Source: JAFGPF01 sp964500415
GTDB lineage: Bacteria > Chloroflexota > Dehalococcoidia > Dehalococcoidales > RBG-16-60-22
NCBI GenBank assembly: GCA_964500415.1
Contig: CAZCOB010000007.1
Span: 1-64,000, forward strand
Direction of reading: 5' to 3'
DNA: 64,000 nucleotides
Notes under the pieces: generated by a model
What the model was told of the DNA's origin: nothing
Databases searched by the model: none
What the model saw: the letters and a program-made list of their open reading frames with translations, nothing else
Shown here: in pieces, positions 7,967-16,325 of the stretch
Numbering within the stretch: the stretch's first letter is position 1
Layout of the letters: each line of letters starts with the position of its first letter
Translations under genes and position numbers: made by a program

Positions 7967-9385
7967 TTAGTGTGGTGGCGTAAAAGCAGAAGAGACCAAT
8001 GCCGGTCCGGTGTATTTATAATCCACCTTTTTGTTAACGTCCGGCAGCGGGACTCCCTGCTTGGCAAGCTGTTTCTGGAGGGCTTTTATATCCACGTTCT
8101 TAACACCCACGCCGGCCTGTAACGCCATAGCCGAAGCCGTACCGGCGGCCTCACCGAAAGCGATACAGTGCGGGATAAGGTTGAAATTATCCTGGACATG
8201 CATGTCCGAGGAGAAGGCGCGGCAGGCAACGAGGAAGTTATCCACGTTCTTCGGCAGCAGGCAGCGGTAAGGAATGTACATATTGGGATGATCCAGAGAT
8301 TCCTGCCCACGGTCGAGGTCCGGGAGGATGGCGATGGTATCCTTGAACGGCTGGTTGTTAGCCAGGTCTTTTTGCGTGAGTTGATATTCACCTATCATGC
8401 GCCGGCTGCTGCGGGTACCAAGCTGGGGGCTGGAAAGGACAATAAAGCTCTTTTCGAAACCCGGCATGTTCTCTTTGAAGAATTCATAGGTCTTGATCAT
8501 CTTCTTACGACCTTCGAACTCGACGCGGGTAAGCTCTTCTACGTCCACCTGGCTCTTATTGGGGAAGCGGTTGTGGAACCAGACGACAGCGTCCTGGTCG
8601 GGAAGGTTGCTGGGCATAAAGCCTCCCTGACCGCCGGCTTCCATAGCTTTCCGGTTCAGTTCCATGAACTCCTTCGGGTTATTCATGCGGAAATCCATCG
8701 CCTTTTTCAGGTCGACGCCGTCAACCCAGAAACAGAGGGCCAGGTTGGCAATGCGGAAATTGGGGGGGATATTGTCTTCAAATTCGATTCCGGCATACGG
8801 AAAGAGGTCGCCGTCACCGGTAGAATCAATAACAACCTTGCCCAGAATGGCCTGCCGGCCGGACTTGCTTTCTATGATGACGCCCTTGCAGTGATTGCCT
8901 TCCATGATGGGTTCGGTACCCCAGGCATGGCAGTATGTTTTAACCCCCGCCTCTTCCACCATGTCGTTGAGGATGACCTTGGAAATTTCAGCGCTGATGA
9001 TAGCGGCGTAGACCACCCGATCCAGCCGAGTCATGAAGAAGCTACGCTGGAAGTAGTACCTGACAAGCTCCTTGTCCAGAGAGCCCCAGTGCTCCTTCTT
9101 GGGGTAATCCACGGCATTGCGGGCGATAAGGCGGTCAATCCACTCCTGGGTCAGCCCGACAATCTGCTGTTTGCCTGTGTAGTCGGTCAGCTGCGGGATA
9201 ATCGTAACCAGGCCGCCGGTGCCCATACCTCCGAGGTATCCATACCTTTCTATGAGTACCGTATCCACGCCGTTTCTGGCTGCCGATACGGCGGCTCCAA
9301 TGCCTCCGGGACCCCCGCCGACTACCACAACATCCGCTTCGCGGGCTACTCTGGTTTCTCTTGCGGATTCTTTAATAGTTTTCAC
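7967..9385 (-). CDS. FAD-dependent oxidoreductase (FAD_oxidored family), paralogue
   Basis: A 472-residue paralogue of the gene at 6401-7876, with VVVVGGGPGGIGAA near residues 19-32, GYLGGMGTGGLV, DSTGDGDLFPYAG and the SSRRMIGEYQLT/NFLVACRAFSS region. The start is GTG at 9385, with AGGAGG 5 bases upstream and no better in-frame ATG before the FAD motif. Together the pair looks like two subunits or two isoenzymes of a soluble flavin-dependent dehydrogenase. No electron-transfer partner is encoded immediately alongside, so the acceptor cannot be named. Confidence 0.88.
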   Translation of the reverse strand: MKTIKESARETRVAREADVVVVGGGPGGIGAAVSAARNGVDTVLIERYGYLGGMGTGGLVTIIPQLTDYTGKQQIVGLTQEWIDRLIARNAVDYPKKEHWGSLDKELVRYYFQRSFFMTRLDRVVYAAIISAEISKVILNDMVEEAGVKTYCHAWGTEPIMEGNHCKGVIIESKSGRQAILGKVVIDSTGDGDLFPYAGIEFEDNIPPNFRIANLALCFWVDGVDLKKAMDFRMNNPKEFMELNRKAMEAGGQGGFMPSNLPDQDAVVWFHNRFPNKSQVDVEELTRVEFEGRKKMIKTYEFFKENMPGFEKSFIVLSSPQLGTRSSRRMIGEYQLTQKDLANNQPFKDTIAILPDLDRGQESLDHPNMYIPYRCLLPKNVDNFLVACRAFSSDMHVQDNFNLIPHCIAFGEAAGTASAMALQAGVGVKNVDIKALQKQLAKQGVPLPDVNKKVDYKYTGPALVSSAFTPPH

Positions 9386-9559
9386 TGCTGCCTCCTGTGT
9401 TGAGCATCATGCTATTTTCGTTGGATGAAAATGGTGCTAATGAAAAGCATATAAGATGCCCGTGTTTGATGTCAAATGATTAAAGCGACATAAATCACAT
9501 ACGGGAGAAGCGCCGGAGAGATAAATTGTATATGTAAGAGTAGTCAGTTCCAAGAGGCT

Positions 9560-10597
9560 TCAAGCAGAATCCTGTGGTGTTGTCGCCGCTCTGGCTATAT
9601 TTACCAGCAGCTTTACTATCCTGACCACCAGGCCGATTCCGAAGCCTACCGCGATACAGATGAGGACTATCGTAACCGCTACCTGTGTGGCCGCCGAGGC
9701 TGAGGCGTTGGGTATTACACTGAAGTCGAATGGGAAAACGGTGAGCAGGGTAACCACGGTAGCCAGTCCGAACCCGTTCATTATAATGTGAATCGCCTGC
9801 CGTAGTATTTTCCTGTCCACGATAATAAGGACGATATGGCCTATTATCGATATCACCAGGGTGGTTGTCAGAATCGGCAGCCATAGGGTTATTTCGCTGG
9901 TAAAGAACGACTGTCTCGTCCAGGTGACCACACCACCCACTGTATCGGCATTATAGTAGGCGACATAATCGTAATAGAAGTTAAAGAAGACCAGCAGGAT
10001 AATGCTCCAGGCAATGGCGAAAGCCGAGGCCGTAATCCTGCCGCCTCTCTTCTCTTGAAAGAAGTCATCTACTTTTTTTTTAATACGTTCGTCTAAATCA
10101 TTAGGAGCCGGTGGTGGCGGCGGCGTTTCTTTACTCTCGGAAGGCTGGGACGGTTTCTGATAGTCGGGGATTGTCCCCACGACCATTCTCTCGGCGATGT
10201 CGCCAGCCCAGGGCATCTTGTATCGTTCGCCGTTATAGGCCTTGACCATGAGAATTATCCAGAGTATGAATCCGATAATACCAATGATGCTGGAAAAAAC
10301 CTGCCCAGCGAAGGGTATCCAGCCGAGGACCATTCCGGCAACGAACAGGGTGCCGAAAACAACGATGGACTGTGCAGCGTGAAAGCGTATCCAGTTGTTT
10401 TTCTGCTCCAGGATGAAGAATATGATGCCGGTAATCCACGCGCCGACATAACAGAGCAGACCGGCGACATTCGGTTCCAGATTTACACTGGTGTCCTGAC
10501 TCGTCCCCCGTTTCTCACGCTCGATTTGCTCTCTGGCCTCGATTCTTGCTTTCTCTTCTTCGTAAATCTTCCGTCTTTCCTCCGGTGATAGTTCCAT
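9560..10597 (-). CDS. DUF4870-like (Tic20-type) membrane protein with extra C-terminal membrane domain
   Basis: A 345-residue integral membrane protein. It has a charged N-terminal helix (SPEERRKIYEEEKARIEARE), then a DUF4870/Tic20-like four-helix domain (about residues 36-125, including FILEQKNNWIRFHAAQSIVV and PWAGDIAERMV). A Pro-rich linker (PPPPPAP) follows, then a second block of about four membrane segments resembling DUF5671. Function is unknown. The ATG at 10597 was preferred because GGAGG lies 8 bases upstream. A longer start at 10639 would sit almost on the -10 box and has no RBS. It appears to be a single-gene transcript. Confidence 0.8.
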   Translation of the reverse strand: MELSPEERRKIYEEEKARIEAREQIEREKRGTSQDTSVNLEPNVAGLLCYVGAWITGIIFFILEQKNNWIRFHAAQSIVVFGTLFVAGMVLGWIPFAGQVFSSIIGIIGFILWIILMVKAYNGERYKMPWAGDIAERMVVGTIPDYQKPSQPSESKETPPPPPAPNDLDERIKKKVDDFFQEKRGGRITASAFAIAWSIILLVFFNFYYDYVAYYNADTVGGVVTWTRQSFFTSEITLWLPILTTTLVISIIGHIVLIIVDRKILRQAIHIIMNGFGLATVVTLLTVFPFDFSVIPNASASAATQVAVTIVLICIAVGFGIGLVVRIVKLLVNIARAATTPQDSA

Positions 10598-10640
10598 ATT
10601 AGAAGCCTCCGTTGCAGAACCGTTCAGGTATTTCGGCATG

Positions 10641-10672
10641 ATTATACAATAAAGTGGTGTTTCGGTAAAATT
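10641..10672 (-). promoter_or_regulatory. Probable promoter of the DUF4870-like gene
   Basis: A perfect TATAAT lies on the reverse strand about 45 bases upstream of the preferred start codon, with a weak -35 (TTTACC-like) about 17 bases further. The position supports initiation at the internal ATG at 10597. Confidence 0.4.
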
Positions 10673-10733
10673 TATTACGCTAAGGTATACCGTAAGTGCC
10701 GGCCACCAAGTCCATGAAGAACTCTACCTGAAT

Positions 10734-12563
10734 CTAGTCCTCGAATTTCTTTTCCAAATCGGCCGGGGGTATGCCGTCCTCGTTCCAGCCGCGCTCACGA
10801 TAGTAAAGTGAAAGGAGGTTCTGGAAAGCGTCTTTGTCAATTACCTTACCCGCATTTGGGCCGGTCAGCGATGGGCTGGAGTGTACCTTGTAGGGCAGGC
10901 TATCGTCCTTACGGCTGACGCCCAGCCGGACGTTTATCAGGCGGGTCATGTCGTAGATATCGTTGGACAGCGCCAGAAGCTGCTCCAGCGTCAGCTCATT
11001 TCCCGTGATGTATCTGTAAAAATTCTCGTAGTGTCTTTCGTTGAGGCCGAGTTCTATCCAGGGCAGGCGGCAGACACCAAGCATATCGAACAGCGGACGC
11101 AGCGTCTGGTGGTATATTACTGTTTTCACTCTTTCGTCGTCAGACCAGCTCTGCCCCTCCTCCATTTCCCGGGCGATTGTCCAGGCGCGCGTGTGGTGGG
11201 CGCCGATGTCCGAGGTGGCGTAAGCCAGCGCCATGGAGCTTCCAGCGCGGCTGTCGTAGGCGGACTGCTCCAGGCCTTTCACTTCCAGGATTAGTTTGTC
11301 CATTTCCGGCCATCTCTCGATGATGCGGCGCGACCCGTCGGCAATGATATCCCCGATGCCTTCCCGGTTGGCAATCTTGCGTATCAGGTTCAGAATGGCG
11401 GCGGCGTCGCCCCAGGTGATTTCCTGACTGTCGAGGTCGGCCAGGGACAGTATTCCTTTCTCATAACCTTCGATGATGGCGCCGATAAGATTGCCCGCCG
11501 AGATAGTATCCAGACCGAGTTCGTCACAGAGCCGGTTCGCCGACAGTACCGCTGCAAAGTTATCAACGCCGACGTTGGAGCCGAACATGGCGCAGGACTC
11601 GTATTCCGGCCCTTCCACCACCGTCCCGGCATATTCTCCGTTTTTTACCAGGCAGATGTTACTGCAGCACATAGAGCAGGCGAAACAGGCATTATCGCCT
11701 ATTTTATAACTATCCAGCATGGTTGCGCCGTTAATCTGGTCGTACTTGGCGAAAACGCTATCCTTGAAGTTATAGGTGGGCAGGATACCCTTCTCATTGG
11801 CATAATCGATGACGTTCATCAGGCCCTGCTGTTGCCATAATTTAAAGTACTTATGCTCCCTCAGGTAGTCGTAGGCTTTATTAGCTTCCTCCATAAGCCC
11901 CTGAATATCATAGACCGGCAGGTCCTGATGCCCCCTTACGATAATCGCCTTGAGGTTCTTAGCTCCCATGATAGCCCCGAATCCTGTTCGTCCGGCGTTG
12001 CGGCCCCAGTCGGTATTGACGCAGGCGAATTTTACCAGGTTCTCGCCTGCCGGGCCGATGGTGGCGATATGCGCCGTCTGAACGTCCAGCTTTTCGCGGA
12101 TAATTCCCTCGGCTTCCAGCGAAGTCTTGCCTTTCAGTTCGGGCATGGGAATGATTTTTATCTCGTGGTTATCGACGAAGAGAACGGAAATTTCCGGGGC
12201 CTTGCCGGTAATGGACAGGACATCGGTTCCCGATTGTCTCAATTCCACCCCGAAACTGCCGCCGATAGACGAATCTCCATAGAGTCCGGTGGCCGGCGAT
12301 ATTCCGATGAATGAGTTTTTTCCTGACGAAGGCAGGTAAACGCCGGTGAGGGGGCCGGGGGCGATAACAATGAGGTTTTCCTCGCCCAGCGGGTTTAATT
12401 TATAATCGTGTTTTTTCAGGTTGTCCCAGACCAGCTTGGCGCCGAAGCCGCGCCCGCCGATATACTTTTCCAGGAAAGCGTCCGAAAGGTCCAGGTACTC
12501 GGCGCTGCCCCGGGTAAGGTCTACGAAGAGGTGTTTCCTGAAATAACCGCTCTTGATGCTCAT
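10734..12563 (-). CDS. Aldehyde:ferredoxin oxidoreductase (tungstopterin)
   Basis: A 609-residue AOR-family enzyme, which oxidises aldehydes to carboxylic acids with a tungsten bis-pterin cofactor and one [4Fe-4S] cluster, using ferredoxin. Visible features are the N-terminal fold (HLFVDLTRGSAEYLDL, KYIGGRGFGAKLVWD), the pterin-binding GRNAGRTGFGAIMGAK (188-203), the cluster motif C293-x2-C296-x3-C300, and the fourth Cys in LGVC near the C-terminus. The length is typical for the family. The ATG overlaps the stop of the upstream ferredoxin gene (ATGA), so the two are translationally coupled and the ferredoxin is probably its redox partner. A second AOR lies at 59707-61530. Confidence 0.93.
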   Translation of the reverse strand: MSIKSGYFRKHLFVDLTRGSAEYLDLSDAFLEKYIGGRGFGAKLVWDNLKKHDYKLNPLGEENLIVIAPGPLTGVYLPSSGKNSFIGISPATGLYGDSSIGGSFGVELRQSGTDVLSITGKAPEISVLFVDNHEIKIIPMPELKGKTSLEAEGIIREKLDVQTAHIATIGPAGENLVKFACVNTDWGRNAGRTGFGAIMGAKNLKAIIVRGHQDLPVYDIQGLMEEANKAYDYLREHKYFKLWQQQGLMNVIDYANEKGILPTYNFKDSVFAKYDQINGATMLDSYKIGDNACFACSMCCSNICLVKNGEYAGTVVEGPEYESCAMFGSNVGVDNFAAVLSANRLCDELGLDTISAGNLIGAIIEGYEKGILSLADLDSQEITWGDAAAILNLIRKIANREGIGDIIADGSRRIIERWPEMDKLILEVKGLEQSAYDSRAGSSMALAYATSDIGAHHTRAWTIAREMEEGQSWSDDERVKTVIYHQTLRPLFDMLGVCRLPWIELGLNERHYENFYRYITGNELTLEQLLALSNDIYDMTRLINVRLGVSRKDDSLPYKVHSSPSLTGPNAGKVIDKDAFQNLLSLYYRERGWNEDGIPPADLEKKFED

Positions 12564-13093
12564 AGCTCTTCCTTTCCTATCTCAGCATAGCGGATGGTCT
12601 TCTTTTCACCCTTCTCGTAAAACTCTATCTCCCGCATCTGGGTATAGCTGAGGACGTTGCTAATTCGTTTGGTATCACCGAGGGCATGCTCCGGTATTAA
12701 TCTAAGGGCTCCCAGTGGGCAATATTTCACGCATTCAGGGTCGCCGCCGCACATATCGCACTTGATGGGCAGGTTACAGTCCTCATGGGCGTAGATAGCT
12801 CCGAAGGGACAGGCCTCCGCGCACTTAAAACAGGAGATACAATCCTCTTCATATAGTTGCACCACCCCATCGACCCACCTTAAAGCATCGGTGGGGCATA
12901 CCTGGGCGCAGGCCGGCACCCGGCACTGGCTGCAGACAACCGGCATCCTCATCACCGGATGAGGGTATGTATTGACGATTCTGATTGCCGCCTTCTTGGG
13001 ATTATTCACCCCGAAGTGCTTTATGGCGCACACCAGCTCGCATATCCTGCAATCGGAACACTGCTCGGGAATTACGGTCAGCTTCTTCGACAT
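12560..13093 (-). CDS. Four-cluster ferredoxin-like electron transfer protein
   Basis: A 177-residue protein of the HycB/DmsB-like type with four Cys motifs: CSDCRICELVC (12-22), CSQCRVPACAQVCP, CISCFKCAEACP and CDMCGGDPECVKYCP. This predicts up to four [4Fe-4S] clusters. It sits upstream of and overlaps the aldehyde:ferredoxin oxidoreductase gene, an arrangement known for AOR-associated small subunits (AorA-like), so it probably carries electrons from aldehyde oxidation. An RBS GGAGG precedes the ATG, and a good -10 box (TATAAT, 13124-13129) lies about 30 bases upstream. No signal peptide is present, so it should be cytoplasmic. Confidence 0.92.
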   Translation of the reverse strand: MSKKLTVIPEQCSDCRICELVCAIKHFGVNNPKKAAIRIVNTYPHPVMRMPVVCSQCRVPACAQVCPTDALRWVDGVVQLYEEDCISCFKCAEACPFGAIYAHEDCNLPIKCDMCGGDPECVKYCPLGALRLIPEHALGDTKRISNVLSYTQMREIEFYEKGEKKTIRYAEIGKEEL

Positions 13094-13336
13094 TCTCCAG
13101 TCCTCCTCAAGATATACGATATCATTATAGCACGTTACGTTCGCGTTTATCTTCGCAGGCGCCCGGGATTTATTCCTGCTTCATATGCTCGGGTGGTAAC
13201 TAGCAAATTTAGTAAGATTTCCTGTATTATATTAGGGGTATATTACACAGGTTGTGGAAGCTCAAAGTTTTGATTTTCAGGTGATATTGCGGACTTTATT
13301 AAGTTAAAAACCCTCGGATTTTATAAGGAGGTAACC

Positions 13337-14803
13337 ATGGTTGAAGAAGCGGGGCTGGCAAAAATAGTAGGGGCTGGCAACACAAGCAGCAATCAGGCGG
13401 TACTGGACGAATACTCGCGTGACATGAGCTTCGTGAATCCGGTCAGGCCGGCATATGTCGTCAAACCGGGGAGTGCGGTGGATGTAGAGAAGCTTGTCAA
13501 ACTGGCCAATGAGACGAATACGCCGCTGGTGCCGGTAAGCTCGGGGCCTCCCCATTTTCGAGGTGATACGGTTCCGGGCATCGGCGGTGCTGTAATTGTC
13601 GATTTAAGCGGCATGAAGAAAATTCTCCGGGTCGACCGTAAGAACCGGGTAGCCATGTGTGAACCTGGTGTAACCTTCGGCGAACTGATACCCGCCGTGG
13701 CTAAAGAAGGACTGCGGCTCAACATGCCCCTGATGCCGCGTAAGGCGAAGTCGGTTATCGGCAGCATGCTGGAGCGCGAGCCGGTAATAATGCCCAAGTA
13801 TCACTGGGATATCGCCGACCCCTTGGCCTGTGTTGAAGCTATCTTCGGTAACGGTGATATGTTCCGCACCGGCGCCGCCGCCGGACCGGGCACTCTGGAA
13901 GAACAGTGGGCTGCTGGTGGGTCTCAAAAAGAAGCCGCCGGGCCGGGTCAGAGTTCGCTGTACCGGGTAATCGGAGGCGCGCAGGGCACAATGGGCATCG
14001 TCACCTGGGCGTCGTTACGCTGCGAGCTGCTCCCCGGCATTGAAAGCCCTTTCCTCGTCGGTTCTGCCGATATCGAAAAACTTTTTGAATTCATTCACTG
14101 GATAATAAGACTGCGCCTGGTCAACGAATGTTTCGTGCTTAATAACGCCAATCTGGCGGCTATGATGGCCAGGAAGTGGCCTAAGGATTACCGGGACATC
14201 AGGGACAGCCTGCCTCCTTATGTACTCCTTTATAACGTGGCCGGTTACGAATATCTGGCCGAAGAGAGAGTGGAATACCAGGTGAATGATATAAACGACG
14301 TAGCTCAGAGGGCAGGTGTGGAGCCTGTGGGAGCCATCGGCAGGATTTCTGCCGTAGAACTGCTCAAGGCCGCCAACCAGCCCTCCGCCGAGCCTTACTG
14401 GAAGCTCCGTGCCAGGGGCGGCTGCCATGACGTATTCTTCGTTACCATCTACGATAAGCTTCCCGGCCTGATTGCCGCCATGAATGACCTGGCCGATGAA
14501 GCCGGCTATCCGGCCTCCGACATGGGTATCTACCTTCAGCCGATAGTGCAGGGCAGCAGTTGCCACGTCGAGTTCAACCTGTTCTACGACCACTCCAATC
14601 CGGGAGAGATCGCCAGGGTCAGGAAACTGTCCGAAGAAGCCGTTAACAAACTGGAACGCCATGGCGCTTTCTTCTCCAGGCCTTACGGTGAAACCGCCAG
14701 AATGGTTATAAATCGGGATGCGGCAACGGTCGATGCCCTCATGAGGGTGAAATCGATATTCGACCCCAATAATATCATGAACCCCGGCAAGCTTTGCTTT
14801 TAA
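13337..14803 (+). CDS. FAD-binding oxidase (GlcD/4-cresol dehydrogenase type)
   Basis: A 488-residue flavoprotein of the PCMH/vanillyl-alcohol oxidase superfamily. Its N-terminal FAD domain has VVKPGSAVDVEKLVKLANE, PVSSGPPHFRGDT, GAVIVDLSGMKKILRVD and EPGVTFGELIPAV. The C-terminal half has VTWASLRCELLP and the closing NIMNPGKLCF. Relatives oxidise 2-hydroxyacids, phenols or alkyl phosphates and pass electrons to partner Fe-S proteins. The start is clear: AAGGAGGTAACC ahead of ATG. The next gene, 39 bases downstream, encodes a CCG-type Fe-S protein, as in GlcD-GlcF. It is a close paralogue of the reverse-strand gene at 22052-23518, differing mainly in an insertion near residue 200. Confidence 0.9.
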   Translation: MVEEAGLAKIVGAGNTSSNQAVLDEYSRDMSFVNPVRPAYVVKPGSAVDVEKLVKLANETNTPLVPVSSGPPHFRGDTVPGIGGAVIVDLSGMKKILRVDRKNRVAMCEPGVTFGELIPAVAKEGLRLNMPLMPRKAKSVIGSMLEREPVIMPKYHWDIADPLACVEAIFGNGDMFRTGAAAGPGTLEEQWAAGGSQKEAAGPGQSSLYRVIGGAQGTMGIVTWASLRCELLPGIESPFLVGSADIEKLFEFIHWIIRLRLVNECFVLNNANLAAMMARKWPKDYRDIRDSLPPYVLLYNVAGYEYLAEERVEYQVNDINDVAQRAGVEPVGAIGRISAVELLKAANQPSAEPYWKLRARGGCHDVFFVTIYDKLPGLIAAMNDLADEAGYPASDMGIYLQPIVQGSSCHVEFNLFYDHSNPGEIARVRKLSEEAVNKLERHGAFFSRPYGETARMVINRDAATVDALMRVKSIFDPNNIMNPGKLCF

Positions 14804-14842
14804 TATGTTGTGATTAGCGGATAATTCTAAGGAGGAAATGAG

Positions 14843-16110
14843 ATGGCGCTGGAAGACTTACGAGAAGACATGGAACTCTGCAATAAGTGTAGTATCTGTA
14901 AATTCATTCCTCTGGAAAAGGTTAAGGGATTCCAGCCGGTAAATATTTGCCCCAGTATATCCAGGTATAATTTCAATGCTTACTCGGGGGGCGGACGGTT
15001 AAATATCGGCGTGGCCATGCTGGAAAACCGGATTGGGTACACGGATAAGCTCCTTGATGTAATCTACAACTGCCAGATGTGCGGCGCCTGCGATGTCTCC
15101 TGCAAGTATGCCCTGGACATGGAAGTCATCGAGCCGATATACGAGTTAAGGATAAAGGCGGTAGAGGAAGGCCACACCCACCCGGCCCTGGATAAGGTTA
15201 TCAACAGCCTGCGTAAGCAGGGTACAATGGTTCCGGGCGCCAGGGTAAAGCGCGGCGACTGGGCTGAAGGACTGGATATCAAAGACGCCACTAAACAGAA
15301 GGTGAAAGTCCTCTATCATGTCGGCTGCCTCACCAGCTACGACAGGGATATGTGGAAGCTGGCCAAAGCTGCCGTCAGGCTGTTGAAAAAGGCGGGAGTC
15401 GATTTCGGTATTGCCGGTGAAGCCGAGACATGCTGCGGCGGCCGGGCCTATCAAATGGGATACAAAGAGGACTTCCTTAATCAGGCCAGGAAGAACATGG
15501 AGATGATTAAAAAAACCGGCGTGGAAACGCTGGTGACGTCCTGCGCCGACGGCTATCAGGCATTCAAGGTGCTCTATGATAAGTACGAGCTGAAGGCGAC
15601 CTGGAGGTGCTGCATATCACCGAGTACCTCGACCGACTTATCAAAGAGGGCAGGCTCAAGCCGACTAAAAAGGTAAAAATGAACGTCACCTACCACGACC
15701 CGTGCTACCTCGGCAGGCTGGGCGAGCCCTGGATACACTGGAAGGGCAAGAGGCTGCCCGGTATTCAGCGCCGGTTCGACCCGCCGAAGGAATTTCGGCG
15801 TGGCACTAACGGCGTTTATGAGCCACCGCGTGATGTCCTTAAAGCCATACCCGGTATCAAGCTCGTGGAAATGGTCCGGATTAAGGAATACGCCTGGTGC
15901 TGTGGGGCCGGTGGTGGTGTTAACGAGTCCAATCCCGAATTTGCCGTTTGGACGGCTGTGGAAAGGATTAAAGAAGCTGAGGCTACCGGAGCCGAGGCGA
16001 TTGTTTCCGCCTGTCCGTGGTGCGAAAAGACGTTAAGCGAAGCTGTCAGGGAATGTGGCAGTCGCCTCAAGGTGTACGATATCATCGAACTCGCGGAGAA
16101 GGTGATATAG
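14843..16110 (+). pseudogene. CCG-domain Fe-S oxidoreductase, frameshifted
   Basis: A GlcF/HdrB-like electron transfer protein of about 422 residues, read here in two frames: 14843-15676, then the frame ending at 16110. The first part has two ferredoxin-type motifs (CNKCSICKFIP and CQMCGACDVSC) and the first CCG motif (ETCCGGRAYQMG). The second has the second CCG motif (AWCCGAGGGVNESN) and ACPWCEKT. Against the intact paralogue at 20734-21999, the break falls at about 15590-15597, where one G appears to be missing (AAGGCGAC where AAGGGCGAC would keep frame). Both halves remain otherwise well conserved, so this is a recent mutation or an assembly error rather than old decay. It is paired with the FAD oxidase upstream. 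Confidence 0.85.
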
Positions 16111-16160
16111 ATGATGTATATTCGCGTGTCAGGCGCGTAAGACGCTTCTACCGAAAGATT

Positions 16161-16203
16161 AAGGCTATTCCCAGTCTCGATTTCCCCGGGAATAGCCTTT
16201 TTA
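16161..16203 (+). terminator. Rho-independent terminator after the FAD oxidase/Fe-S pair
   Basis: AAGGCTATTCCC (16161-16172) and GGGAATAGCCTT (16188-16199) form a perfect 12-bp stem, ending in a run of T on the plus strand (TTTTT). It closes the plus-strand operon beginning at 13337. The rest of the gap to 16325 holds no gene I can support. Confidence 0.85.
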
Positions 16204-16325
16204 TATTGTTCTTTTTGCTCCTGCCTAAATCAACAATAATATGACTCCGACTACCAACAACACAATATCAAGTGACAGTAGCCCGTAAAAGAGTCATGCC
16301 CTATCCTTCATTACTATTAGGCCGT

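Noticed and set aside
8168..9403. A 411-codon plus-strand open frame
   Set aside because: It is exactly antisense to the well-supported FAD oxidoreductase at 7967-9385, has no recognisable motifs and reflects codon bias of the opposite strand.
14843..15676. The first half of the frameshifted Fe-S gene as a genuine shorter protein
   Set aside because: Its last 30 or so residues are out-of-frame sequence with no match to the paralogue, and the second half, with essential CCG motif, continues in the next frame.
16017..16244. Small plus-strand open frame after the frameshifted Fe-S gene
   Set aside because: It overlaps the Fe-S coding end in another frame and runs through the terminator hairpin.
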